Notes: generated by a model not told the origin, from the sequence alone. A DNA stretch of 27,783 nt from DASRAP01 sp035277145 (GCA_035277145.1 DATELA010000018.1:1-27783); one strand, 5' to 3'. Positions 7,483-15,759 are shown, counted from the stretch's first letter. Translations and numbers: made by a program.

Positions 7483-9462
7483 CTACCGGCGCAAACGCGC
7501 TGCGAGAAACGCCGGATCGATGGTGGGCGACAGCCCTACGTCGGCTACTACGAGTGTGCCGGCCACCGTCTTATCGAACAACAGCCGGATTGTCTTGAGC
7601 TGATTTGGTGCAAAATCAGGAGACATTGCACTGAAATCTGACAGCGGCAGCACGAACGTTTGCGGAACGAGTTCGAAGATGGTTGCAAAACGGGCCTCGT
7701 CACGGCCCGCACGACGGTAAATGCGCGTTTCCAGTGGACGACGAATGGTGCCGAACTGGCTCAGCGGCAGCCGCGCTGTCCCGCCCGCGGCGTCCACGAG
7801 TTCGACAGTGACTTCGATGGGAATCGTGTCTTGCGGCGGCGTCTTGGGCGGTGGCGGCGGTTTTGGCGCGTCTTTCGCCTTCTTGATTGAATCGCGGCGG
7901 ACAGAATCCGCGCGCGCCTTGCCCGCTTTCGTGGTGTCGCGTGGCGTTGTGTCGCGCGGAGCAGCGCGCGGTCCGGGTTTGTCTTTCGTCGCGGCAATCG
8001 AGAAGTAAATCGCACTCGCACCGGTCACATTTCTTGCGGCGCGCAGCGAATCGGACATGGTGATCGAATACGACGCCGTCTTACCCATCTTCGTCGTGTC
8101 TGGACCAGCCACGCGGTTGTTCCAGCCAACCCACGCGGCGTTGTGCCGCTGATCGTCGCCGCGCGAACGATACGGCAACGTGGCTTCGCGCCATGTGCCG
8201 AGGCTGTCACCGTCGAGTGAGACTCCGCGTGCAGTACCGGTCGTGAGATCGATGTCTTCGTCGAAGTTGGCGAGCGTTGTGTATCCCGTTTCCTGGAATT
8301 GCGTGATGTACATCGTCTTCGGGAACCAATGTCCTGCCGTGCGATGATCCACGAACATCGGCAAATACTCACGCTTGTTGTGCAACGTCGCCTCGAGGAA
8401 TGCTGAAATGACGAGCTTGCCGAACTGCCGCTGTTCTTCGGGTGCAATCAGCGCGCGCAAATCGAGCGAGCGCCCGCTGCGCGGGCCGTTGTCTTTGTTT
8501 TCCCACACCGTGTTCCATTGACCGTGATTCGCGCGGTACATGTAGAACGCGGACTTGAAGTACGGTTTTCCGTCCGTGAATCGCAGGCGCTCGAATTGTC
8601 GCAAGCCGTGGAACGTGCTCACATCGCCGTCGTGCGAACCGTGAATCACGAGATAGTTCACGTTCTCGAGCGGTGTGAATTGACCTGTTGCGCGGTACTG
8701 GCCGTCGACGGGGGCTATGGAGACGATCGACTTGATGTTGAAATTGAAATTGAAACGCTGCTTCGCGTCATCGGGATAGAACTTGAGTTTGTTGAACGTC
8801 GCCGCGAGCGGCGCGGCTTCGCCGCCGCGCGAATGTCCCATCAGCGCGATGTTGTTGAAATCGACTTTGCCTTGCAGCGGACTGCCTGTGGAATCGTTGA
8901 ACTTCTTCCACGCTTCGAGATGCTTGAGCAGCAGCCAGGCGCGTCCGTCGTTTTCGCCCGATAAACCGTTGATAAAGTTCTCGTCGATGGACACGAGAAT
9001 GAATCCGCGTGAGGCGAGCACTTCACCGAGGTAGCCGTAGCCCGGATCGGAATAATCCTGCGGGTTATGATTGCCGTGCACGACGAGCACGAGCGGATAC
9101 GGTCCCGGTCCGTCGGGATACCAGACGCGTCCGTTGATCGGCGCTTTCTTGAGATCGAATCCCCAGTACTTGTTGCGCGTCGCGGCTTGCGGACCCGCAA
9201 TCGTCGCGAATGGAGAGACATCGACCGTACGCGTCTTGAACATCACCGAATCACGAAACACCGCGCGCTGCTTGTCGGTGCCGCTGCCGTAGTACATGCG
9301 CAGAACTTTCAGCGGACCGCTATCGGCGGGGTTTTGTGCCGTGATGCTCTGTTGTGCGAGCACCGTCGGCGAATCGTCTTTCGCGAGTTTGAGCGCGGCC
9401 GAGCATCCGGCGAGCGTCGCGCCAATGGCGACGCCGGTGAGTACACGAGTCGTTCGATTCAT
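7483..9462 (-). CDS. Alpha/beta-hydrolase lipoprotein with C-terminal beta domain
   Basis: A 659-residue lipoprotein: the signal ends in the lipobox LAGC (Cys20). An alpha/beta-hydrolase domain related to chlorophyllase/PAF-acetylhydrolase-like enzymes follows. The oxyanion strand is VLVVHGNHN (125-133), the nucleophile Ser211 is in GHSRGGE, the acid is probably Asp278 or Asp280 in HGSHDGD, and the His is His313 in RANHGQWN. After about residue 380 comes a second, beta-rich region of unknown role. It is split by a Lys/Pro/Asp-Thr-rich, charged linker (about 500-555, with a run of five prolines). The substrate is unknown; a secreted esterase is the safest call. The ATG overlaps the stop of the upstream PorV-like gene (ATGA), so the two are translationally coupled. 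Confidence 0.78.
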   Translation of the reverse strand: MNRTTRVLTGVAIGATLAGCSAALKLAKDDSPTVLAQQSITAQNPADSGPLKVLRMYYGSGTDKQRAVFRDSVMFKTRTVDVSPFATIAGPQAATRNKYWGFDLKKAPINGRVWYPDGPGPYPLVLVVHGNHNPQDYSDPGYGYLGEVLASRGFILVSIDENFINGLSGENDGRAWLLLKHLEAWKKFNDSTGSPLQGKVDFNNIALMGHSRGGEAAPLAATFNKLKFYPDDAKQRFNFNFNIKSIVSIAPVDGQYRATGQFTPLENVNYLVIHGSHDGDVSTFHGLRQFERLRFTDGKPYFKSAFYMYRANHGQWNTVWENKDNGPRSGRSLDLRALIAPEEQRQFGKLVISAFLEATLHNKREYLPMFVDHRTAGHWFPKTMYITQFQETGYTTLANFDEDIDLTTGTARGVSLDGDSLGTWREATLPYRSRGDDQRHNAAWVGWNNRVAGPDTTKMGKTASYSITMSDSLRAARNVTGASAIYFSIAATKDKPGPRAAPRDTTPRDTTKAGKARADSVRRDSIKKAKDAPKPPPPPKTPPQDTIPIEVTVELVDAAGGTARLPLSQFGTIRRPLETRIYRRAGRDEARFATIFELVPQTFVLPLSDFSAMSPDFAPNQLKTIRLLFDKTVAGTLVVADVGLSPTIDPAFLAARLRR

Positions 9463-10370
9463 CGCCAGCGAAGCGAAAGGTGATGTGCGAGACGATCGCC
9501 TTCAAAAAGTTCAACGGCGTAGTCGAGGCCAAGCCGGTCAGCATTGAGCGTCCAACCCGCGGAGATCGGCTTCTGCACGTCCGTCTCTGTTTTGCGAGCA
9601 CCAAGCCGGAACGCAGTCGACCATCCTTCAATCCATCCATACCCGAGCTCCACCCCACCACCCGGCGAAACCCAGTAGTCGCGAATCGTCACGGCGCCGG
9701 CGACGACGAGATCGAATTCACCGAGTATGCGCGCACGCGTCCAGCCAAGCGATGTTTGCGCCGGGCGCTCGCCTCCGCGTCCGGATCCAATGTTTTGAAT
9801 CGCAAATCCAAACGTGCCATTCAGGAATGGTCGCGACAATCCGAAGTCCGCGTAGAACACCGATTGGCGCGGAAGCGTTGCTGGTGAACCGGAGTACGTG
9901 ACGCGATCCTCCGCGTATTTCGCTGTGATACCGACGCGATTGCCGGCGTACGTCATGTTCATCCCGACGGCGGTCAGCACGCTCATCGCCTGGCGATCGC
10001 TGCTCTCGAGCAATTCCGCCGGCTCGAACGGCAAACCCGCGCCGACACTCGGCGAATACACAGCCGTTCGCGCGCCCACCCCAAACGTGAAGCGGCCAAC
10101 GGTTGTTCCGTACGCAAACGTGCCGACTTGTCCTTCGTTGTCGTAACGCGAGTACGAGATCCCGAAGCCGGTCGTCGCGTTGATCAGTGAAGGATTGGAG
10201 AACACCACGTTCTCATCGCGCCCAACCACCCATGCGTTGCCGAACGCCGCGGCACGAGGCCCGGCCGGCAGCAGCAAAAGCAGGGGGCCGCTTTCGTGCG
10301 CCTGCGCGTTCAACAGCAGCGGCAGAGAAGCGAGAATCGAATATGAGAACCGAGAAGCGAGTCGAAGCAT
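9459..10370 (-). CDS. PorV/PorQ-like outer-membrane beta-barrel protein
   Basis: 303 residues from the ATG at 10370, which has AAGG six bases upstream; an in-frame start at 10394 would add eight residues. A signal peptide is followed by AGPRAAAFGNAWVVG...VVFSNPSLI (36-63), the N-terminal signature of PorV/PorQ/UPF0164-type outer-membrane proteins. The rest consists of alternating beta strands (GTFGFAIQNIGSG, FDLVVAGAVTIRDYWVSPGGGVELGYG) and a final strand ending in LSLRWR, as expected of a barrel. In other bacteria PorV relatives serve type IX secretion or lipoprotein display. Whether that holds here is unknown, but the overlap with a lipoprotein gene fits. The signal peptide is encoded by a heptamer repeat tract. 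Confidence 0.68.
   Translation of the reverse strand: MLRLASRFSYSILASLPLLLNAQAHESGPLLLLLPAGPRAAAFGNAWVVGRDENVVFSNPSLINATTGFGISYSRYDNEGQVGTFAYGTTVGRFTFGVGARTAVYSPSVGAGLPFEPAELLESSDRQAMSVLTAVGMNMTYAGNRVGITAKYAEDRVTYSGSPATLPRQSVFYADFGLSRPFLNGTFGFAIQNIGSGRGGERPAQTSLGWTRARILGEFDLVVAGAVTIRDYWVSPGGGVELGYGWIEGWSTAFRLGARKTETDVQKPISAGWTLNADRLGLDYAVELFEGDRLAHHLSLRWR
10325..10365. repeat. GAGAAGC-type heptamer tract inside signal peptide
   Basis: Units GAGAAGC, GAGAATC, GAATAT, GAGAACC, GAGAAGC and GAGTCGA follow one another (one unit is 6 bases). On the - strand they encode most of the signal peptide of the PorV-like protein. A matching tract occurs at 12277-12317 in the M24 gene. Confidence 0.65.
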
Positions 10371-10398
10371 GAAGAACCTTAGGAGGAGAACCAAAGGA

Positions 10399-10433
10399 AC
10401 TACCGCCTACAGCCTACCGACTACCGCCTGCAC
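10399..10433. repeat. ACTACCG-type heptamer tandem repeat
   Basis: Five 7-base units in register: ACTACCG, CCTACAG, CCTACCG, ACTACCG, CCTGCAC. The tract fills half of the gap between the GNAT gene end (10442) and the PorV-like gene start (10370). Confidence 0.72.
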
Positions 10434-10441
10434 TTTGACCC

Positions 10442-10963
10442 TCATCGAGCAGTGACCGTTGGCTTCCGGTATGCATAGACACTCAACTCTTTCCCCTTCT
10501 CATCCGGCATCGTTCTCTCGACGACAAAGCCCAGGCGCCTGAGCAATCTCGCCGACGGAATGTTAGTCGTGAGCGCGATGGCGAGCAGCCGGGACGTCTG
10601 CAACTCGCGCAGTGCGAAGTCGCGAAATGCGAGTGACGACTCGAACGCGTAGCCCTGCGACCGATACGCCGGCAGAAATGCGAATCCGAGGTCCGGTGCG
10701 TCGAGGTGATCACGCTTGAGCAACGTGCATATCCCGATCGCGGTTTCGGTTTCGCGCAGCAGAACGACATAGAAGCCGAGTGCCGCGTGTGCGAATGACC
10801 CTGGCGCGCGCTTGAACAGGTATTCGCGCGCGGCATCGGGCGTGCGCACGTCACGATCGCCGATGTTCGCGATGAAATCGGGATCGTTCAGCAGCACGTT
10901 CATGAATTCGGCGTCGCCGTCCGCGGGCGCGCGGACGGTCAATCGTTCTGTCGTCAGCACCAC
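10442..10963 (-). CDS. GNAT N-acetyltransferase, RimJ/RimL type
   Basis: A 173-residue protein with the GNAT fold of the RimJ/RimL/SpeG-like group. The opening is TERLTVRAPADGDAEFM, the acetyl-CoA motif A region is DLGFAFLPAYRSQGYAFES (91-109, pantetheine loop RSQGYA), and motif B contains TNIPSARLLRRLGF with Asn134. It transfers an acetyl group to an amine, but the substrate cannot be inferred. The GTG start is 3 nt past the stop of the M24 gene, so they share a transcript; function need not be linked. A heptamer repeat lies just beyond the stop. Confidence 0.82.
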   Translation of the reverse strand: MVLTTERLTVRAPADGDAEFMNVLLNDPDFIANIGDRDVRTPDAAREYLFKRAPGSFAHAALGFYVVLLRETETAIGICTLLKRDHLDAPDLGFAFLPAYRSQGYAFESSLAFRDFALRELQTSRLLAIALTTNIPSARLLRRLGFVVERTMPDEKGKELSVYAYRKPTVTAR

Positions 10964-10966
10964 GCG

Positions 10967-12322
10967 CTAGCGGACGAGGTGGAATCGTTCCTGCCGCGCG
11001 AGTACCCATCGGCGCGCGCCATTCGCATCCAGTGCGATTTCCTCTTCCTGCGCCATGCGTACGCGCTGGTTGTTCCACTCCGGTACCGGCGACGTTACCT
11101 GCATCTCCGTCGAAAACCACGTGCTCGCGCGTACGGGAACATCGCCGCGGCCAACGACGCCTTCCTGGCGATCCCACAATCCGATGAGCGGACCCGCACC
11201 GTGGCCGTGATCGCCGATGGGATGTGTGTACATGGTGCCGTCGAGTCCTTCAGCGCGCATGCGTTCGAGTGTCGTGCGCAGCACTTCATTACCTGTGCGG
11301 CCGGGTCGCATTTCTTCGAGCAGAATGTCCTGCAAACGATTCGATCGCTTGAGCGCGGCCTGCAGTCCAGCGGGCGCGTCCGTTTCGCCGGAGAGCAACA
11401 CATAGCCCATGTGCTGCGTGTCGGTGTTGAGATTGAGCGCGGTGATTCCGAAGTCGGTGTGCAACACGTCGCCGCGCACGATCACGGGACTCGCCGAGTC
11501 GGCCATGTCGACGCCACGCCGTTGCACCGTTACCGACGGCTGAAACCACGTGCCGAGTCCGAGGTCGTTCACGCGCTGGCGCATCCACCATACGACGTCT
11601 TCGGTGCGCGTCGTGCCCGGCTTGATCACGGTGTTCGAGAACGCCGTCGCAATGATGTCGTGTACGATGCGCTGCATCTTCTCATACGTCGGCAACATCT
11701 CCGGCACTCGTTCGGCGATGTAGTCGAGCGCAAGGCGATCCTTGCGCACAATGCGTGCGCGGTATTTCTCCGGAATCGCTTGCTGCAGTTGTTCCCATTC
11801 GCCGGTGCTGAGTCCATCGGAGAACGCGTGTGTGTGCGAGATGTTCACCGCGATGTTCGCGGGACCGCACTCTTCGATGACAGGTGCGAGCAGCTTCCAT
11901 TGCTCAGGCCCGAACGGCTCAGCGAGGCGGCGTTGCGCGCCCGCGGATCCCATTTGCGCAGTCGCGTCGCGCACGGCGCGATACAAACCGCCCTGCGTTG
12001 TGCCACCGAGCGCAACGCGATCGATGCCGCGCGCGCCTTTGTCGCAGAACGCGTAGATCGTTCTGCGCCGCGCAGCCATCGTGGTCGGTGAAACGATCGA
12101 CCAGAACACGGGATCTTCGTTGTATTCGCGGACGGGAATGATCCACATCGCGACGCCGTGTTCGCGCATGACTTTAGGGAGCACGCGCTCGAGGCGGAGC
12201 TTCAGCCATTCCTGTTGTGTAGCGGCCTGATCGCGCAGTGTGCCGAGCGGACGGTCCTGCGCGAGCAGCAACAGCGGAGAAGCGAGGATCGAGTAGAAGG
12301 AGCGAGCAGCGAGTTTGAGCAT
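10967..12322 (-). CDS. Secreted M24-family metallopeptidase (Xaa-Pro aminopeptidase-like)
   Basis: 451 residues from the ATG at 12322. The open frame continues to 13078, but that part is antisense to rlpA and not coding. The signal peptide ends near LLLLAQ (about 22). A creatinase N-terminal domain follows (about 40-200), then the pita-bread catalytic domain. All five metal ligands can be placed: Asp290 and Asp301 (11 apart, as in the family), His373 in the HGHG segment, Glu406 in FSTEMQV, and Glu427 or Glu428 near the end. It therefore looks active and probably trims peptides in the periplasm. The signal peptide is encoded by a heptamer repeat. GNAT follows 3 nt downstream; rlpA diverges 39 nt upstream. 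Confidence 0.82.
   Translation of the reverse strand: MLKLAARSFYSILASPLLLLAQDRPLGTLRDQAATQQEWLKLRLERVLPKVMREHGVAMWIIPVREYNEDPVFWSIVSPTTMAARRRTIYAFCDKGARGIDRVALGGTTQGGLYRAVRDATAQMGSAGAQRRLAEPFGPEQWKLLAPVIEECGPANIAVNISHTHAFSDGLSTGEWEQLQQAIPEKYRARIVRKDRLALDYIAERVPEMLPTYEKMQRIVHDIIATAFSNTVIKPGTTRTEDVVWWMRQRVNDLGLGTWFQPSVTVQRRGVDMADSASPVIVRGDVLHTDFGITALNLNTDTQHMGYVLLSGETDAPAGLQAALKRSNRLQDILLEEMRPGRTGNEVLRTTLERMRAEGLDGTMYTHPIGDHGHGAGPLIGLWDRQEGVVGRGDVPVRASTWFSTEMQVTSPVPEWNNQRVRMAQEEEIALDANGARRWVLARQERFHLVR
12277..12317. repeat. Second GAGAAGC-type heptamer tract inside signal peptide
   Basis: Units GAGAAGC, GAGGATC, GAGTAGA, AGGAGC, GAGCAGC and GAGTTTG align unit by unit with the tract at 10325-10365, including a 6-base unit. 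It encodes residues from about 2 to 15 of the M24 protein, giving FYSILAS against FSYSILAS in the PorV-like protein. Confidence 0.65.
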
Positions 12323-12348
12323 GAAAGCGCGGCGGAAGAGAAGGCTGC

Positions 12349-12354
12349 TAACTT
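12349..12354 (+). promoter_or_regulatory. Candidate -10 box of rlpA, possibly leaderless
   Basis: TAACTT ends eight bases before GTG 12362, the distance expected if the transcript starts at the codon. The competing reading is TTG 12353 as start with AGAAGG as ribosome site. No -35 is obvious. Confidence 0.28.
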
Positions 12355-12361
12355 GATCTGC

Positions 12362-13036
12362 GTGACGTGCTCTCAATATGCGCCCACGCTTGCGACGCTG
12401 CGGATCGCGATTGCATTCGGTGCGACGTTCGCGCTCGCGTGCGGCGGCCGGCGCGACGGACTCGGCGGCGGCGGCTCGTCGCCGATACGCGTCAGCGAAA
12501 CCGGAGTTGCGTCCTGGTACGGACCGGGCTTTCACGGAAAACCCACCGCGAGTGGCGAACCGTTCGACCAGAACGACCTCACCGCCGCGCACCGCACGCT
12601 GCCGCTTGGCACGCGTGTCGCGGTAACGAACCTCGGTAATGGCATGACTGTTCGCGTGCGCATCAACGACCGCGGACCGTTCGCACGCGATCGCATCATC
12701 GATCTTTCTCGCGCTGCGGCCGAACGCATTTCCATGATCGGCCCCGGCACTGCGCGCGTGCGTGTGGACGTGCTCGACAGTCCGGTGCGCGTGGACTCGA
12801 TTCGCGCGGCTGTGCTGTACACGCTGCAACTCGGCTCGTTCAGCGATCGGGACAATGCCGAACGGTTGCGCGAGCGCGCGGCTGCGTTTGGCGACGCGGC
12901 CGTCGTGCCGGTTCGGTTGCGCAACTCGACCGTGTACCGCGTGCAGGTTGGCGCCTTTACGACTCGGGCTCAGGCGGAGTCGGAAGCACAAAGCGTTCGT
13001 CAGGCCGGCCACCAGGTCGTGATCGTCGAGAAGTAG
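12362..13036 (+). CDS. rlpA: RlpA-like lipoprotein with double-psi barrel and SPOR domain
   Basis: 224 residues from GTG 12362; TTG 12353 is the alternative. A short hydrophobic signal leads to a relaxed lipobox ending ALAC, then a Gly-rich spacer. The double-psi beta-barrel runs from GVASWYGPGFHGKPTASGE through AAHRTLPLGTRVAVTN to VRINDRGPF and IDLSRAAAERI, which are the standard RlpA signatures. A C-terminal SPOR domain follows (YTLQLGSFSDRDNAERL to VYRVQVGAFTTRAQAESEA), which in other proteins binds denuded septal peptidoglycan. The expected role is a lytic transglycosylase or septal wall factor at division. The final 80 bp are also read on the opposite strand by the transporter gene. Confidence 0.87.
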   Translation: MTCSQYAPTLATLRIAIAFGATFALACGGRRDGLGGGGSSPIRVSETGVASWYGPGFHGKPTASGEPFDQNDLTAAHRTLPLGTRVAVTNLGNGMTVRVRINDRGPFARDRIIDLSRAAAERISMIGPGTARVRVDVLDSPVRVDSIRAAVLYTLQLGSFSDRDNAERLRERAAAFGDAAVVPVRLRNSTVYRVQVGAFTTRAQAESEAQSVRQAGHQVVIVEK

Positions 13037-14333
13037 CTGCCGCGCGCGACGACACGTACAAGTAGGTGCTCGATGCAACGCGGCCCGTCACGATCGAGCA
13101 TGATGCCGCAATCGCGCCGACCATGCCGAGTTGCGCGATGCACAACACGAGCATCGCACCAATCAGCGTGACTTCGATCGCCATCGACATCGTGATGACT
13201 GTTGTCTGGCGATTGATGATGAATTGCGAGCGCTGGAATGACAGGAAGTACTCGATAGCCGGTAACACGACGATGATGCGCGCAGTGGTGATCGCGTAGT
13301 CGTACAAATCCGGCGGCAATCCCGCGACATCCTGTAGCCAGATGCCCGCGAGCGGCGTGAATAACAGCAGCACCAGCAACGCGGTTGTCACGCTTGCAAG
13401 CAGAAATGCCGCGCGTCCGACTTCGTGTTGGTGTTCGTGGTGTCGCCCTGATAACGCGACGCTCACGTCCTGAAACGCCACGCCGCCGCTTCGGAACATG
13501 AACACGAGGTTGTTCACCACTGGCAGAACTGCCAACGATTCGATGGGCATGCGACCACGTCCCATGAAGAACGTGAGGATCGGTGCCGTCACCATCGCGA
13601 TCATCGACGTCAGAGCAAGTGGCGTGTAGAACTTGATGATCGCGCTCTGCGTGAGCGGTTCATCGTCCTTGCCGAACGTTCCATCCAGCATTGCCGCAAC
13701 TGCATGTCGCGCCATCCACCGGCTCACGCACGCTTCAGCGATGACGCCGGACGACAGCGCGAACGCAGCAACCGTTGATCCGTGCGCCGATGTTGTCGTC
13801 GCAACAATCGCAGCGACAGCTGACATCACCACAATGCGAATCACCGTACCGTACGCAACGCGACGCGTTTGTCCATGGCGTACCAGCACGCCCTGATAGA
13901 AGCGCCGGTATCCAATCGCTGCGGGCCACGGAATCAGAATCGCGATCGCGAGGTGCAAGCGCGCCGCAACTTCTGCGGGCAACCCCATCACGCTGTACGC
14001 GATCGCATTGAACACCGGCGGTGCGACCACGATGAGCATTACGCTCGTCACGAGCGCATTCAGCCGGTACGCAAACTGCCGCGTGGCGATGAACGACTGC
14101 CGTCCATGGATCAGCGCGTTCGCCGCAGTCAGCAACATCATGATCGGCGACTCCGCGAGCCACGCAATCGCGAACGCCGCGCCGTACGCCCCGAGGTTGT
14201 ACGTCGCGTCCGGCAGTCGCGCGATGACCGCCGCGAGATACGGCCCCTCGGCGGACATCATGAGCCACGTCGCTGCCAACGGAAGCCAGAAGCGAACGAT
14301 CGTGCGCGTGTTCAACGCGCCTTCGGTGCTCAC
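12957..14333 (-). CDS. Polytopic membrane transporter, MATE/ANKH-like (MOP-type)
   Basis: 458 residues with about 12 hydrophobic segments. The plan is two similar halves, each opening with a conserved W/YxPLA motif (FWLPLAATWLMM at 15-26 and FYTPLALTSMIAMV in the middle), as in MOP-superfamily exporters and the progressive-ankylosis (ANKH) group. A His-rich cytosolic stretch (GRHHEHQHE) is notable. The last 30 or so residues are Arg/Pro-rich, not membrane-like, and antisense to the SPOR domain of rlpA, so they look like an extension past a lost stop. The GTG start is 1 nt after the decarboxylase stop, so the two genes are coupled. The substrate is unknown; export of the decarboxylation product or exchange with its amino acid is a reasonable hypothesis. 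Confidence 0.68.
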   Translation of the reverse strand: MSTEGALNTRTIVRFWLPLAATWLMMSAEGPYLAAVIARLPDATYNLGAYGAAFAIAWLAESPIMMLLTAANALIHGRQSFIATRQFAYRLNALVTSVMLIVVAPPVFNAIAYSVMGLPAEVAARLHLAIAILIPWPAAIGYRRFYQGVLVRHGQTRRVAYGTVIRIVVMSAVAAIVATTTSAHGSTVAAFALSSGVIAEACVSRWMARHAVAAMLDGTFGKDDEPLTQSAIIKFYTPLALTSMIAMVTAPILTFFMGRGRMPIESLAVLPVVNNLVFMFRSGGVAFQDVSVALSGRHHEHQHEVGRAAFLLASVTTALLVLLLFTPLAGIWLQDVAGLPPDLYDYAITTARIIVVLPAIEYFLSFQRSQFIINRQTTVITMSMAIEVTLIGAMLVLCIAQLGMVGAIAASCSIVTGRVASSTYLYVSSRAAATSRRSRPGGRPDERFVLPTPPEPES

Positions 14334-14334
14334 G

Positions 14335-15759
14335 TTATGCGCCGAGCTTCATCTCACGAATCACTGCTGCCATGTCGTCGACGAGTTCGTCGATTTCCTT
14401 CTGATGCGTGCGGAAACTCAGCACACAAACGCGGCCCAGATACCTGCCGCGGGCATGCGCGCCGGTGATCATCACGCGACCACGCTTCGTGACGTTGTTC
14501 ATGAGCGCACGCGTCGCGTCGTCTTCCTGCGCGAGCGTCGCACCGGGCCAGGACAAGTGAAACGCAAAGAGCGACAGTTCCGGCGGCGCGTCCATCACAA
14601 CGTGCGGCAACTTTGCAATGCGATTCGCTGCGTCAACCGTGAGCGCGCGTTTCTCATTGATCGCGGCGCGGAAACCTGCAGTGCCGAACAGTTTGATCGA
14701 GAGCCACACACGCAGTCCCGGGAATCCGCGAGACAGATCGGGACCGTGTTGGCTCGGATCATAGAACTCATCGGGATGCGGCATCGCCGGCAAATACGCG
14801 GCGGTCGCTTCATGCGCGGCACGCAATGCCGCACCGTCGCGCACCAGCAGTGCTCCCGTGCCGTACGGGAGAAACATTCCCTTGTGCGGATCGAGCGTGA
14901 GCGAATCTGCACGTGGCAGACCACGCAGCGTTGCTTTGAGTTCGTCGCACATCCAGAAGAACGCCCCGTACGCGCCGTCAATGTGATGCCACAGATTCTC
15001 GCTCGCGCACACATCAGCGATCGCGTCGAGTGGATCGACGGCGCCAGTGTTGGTTGTGCCCGCGCTCGACACAACCGCGAACGGCGTCAGTCCATCGCGG
15101 CGATCGCGCGCAATCGCCTCGCGCAGTGCTGCGACAGGCATGCGGTATTGCTCGTCGCACGCAATGCCGCGCACACGATCGGGCATGATGCCCGCCATTT
15201 TCGCGGACTTGAGCACAGAGTGGTGCGCCTGGTCCGACGTGTACAACACGCCGCGACGAATGTCGGCACCGAGGTATTTCTCGCGCGCGCACAGAATTGC
15301 ATTGAACGTTGCGGCTGAGCCGCCGGTCGTGAACAATCCGCGCGCAGTCGCGGGGAATCCCATCCATTCGCGCAACCAATCGAGCGCATTCGCTTCGAGC
15401 TGCACGAGCGCGGGCGCGGCTTGCCATACACCCGTGTAGCGATTGGTGGTGTCGGACAAAAAATCCGCGAGCGCCGCGGGATACAGTCCACCACCCGGGA
15501 TGTACGCGAGGTATCCGGGATGCGGAGTGCCAAACGAGCGCGGAACCCATTTGCCGAAGAAATCGTCGAGCAGCGGATTCAGTGCGGTGCCGCGTTCGGG
15601 CGCGGGCTCGCGCATGCTGCGGCAGAGTTCGCCGGCATCGACGTCGCCGAGGATGTCGCGCGACGCGATGGTGGTGATGTGTTCAATACTGCGCGCGACG
15701 ACTGCGTCGGCCATGGCGCGCATGTCGTGTGCGGAGAATTCGAGATTGGGGGCGTCCAC
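14335..15759 (-). CDS. PLP-dependent group II decarboxylase (aromatic amino acid decarboxylase-like)
   Basis: 474 residues of the pyridoxal-dependent decarboxylase family that includes aromatic-L-amino-acid, tyrosine and related decarboxylases. The PLP lysine is Lys293 in LDPHKGMFLPYGTG. The cofactor-stacking His is His179 in SDQAHHS, and Asp261 in HIDGAYGAF binds the pyridine nitrogen. SSAGTTNTGAVDP and GGSAATFNA complete the site. The N-terminal GTPHPGYLAYIPGGG is typical. The substrate cannot be fixed between aromatic and other amino acids. The GTG start at 15759 faces the dienelactone hydrolase gene across a 185-nt gap. It is the first gene of a two-gene unit with the membrane transporter 1 nt downstream. 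Confidence 0.87.
   Translation of the reverse strand: MDAPNLEFSAHDMRAMADAVVARSIEHITTIASRDILGDVDAGELCRSMREPAPERGTALNPLLDDFFGKWVPRSFGTPHPGYLAYIPGGGLYPAALADFLSDTTNRYTGVWQAAPALVQLEANALDWLREWMGFPATARGLFTTGGSAATFNAILCAREKYLGADIRRGVLYTSDQAHHSVLKSAKMAGIMPDRVRGIACDEQYRMPVAALREAIARDRRDGLTPFAVVSSAGTTNTGAVDPLDAIADVCASENLWHHIDGAYGAFFWMCDELKATLRGLPRADSLTLDPHKGMFLPYGTGALLVRDGAALRAAHEATAAYLPAMPHPDEFYDPSQHGPDLSRGFPGLRVWLSIKLFGTAGFRAAINEKRALTVDAANRIAKLPHVVMDAPPELSLFAFHLSWPGATLAQEDDATRALMNNVTKRGRVMITGAHARGRYLGRVCVLSFRTHQKEIDELVDDMAAVIREMKLGA

Noticed and set aside
12158..12352. Upstream extension of rlpA to 292 residues
   Set aside because: It runs antisense through the M24 signal peptide and start and has no recognisable domain; a lipoprotein signal begins only after the later start.
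12323..13078. N-terminal extension of the M24 gene to 703 residues
   Set aside because: It lies antisense to rlpA, which has clear family motifs, and it would bury the signal peptide in the middle of the protein.
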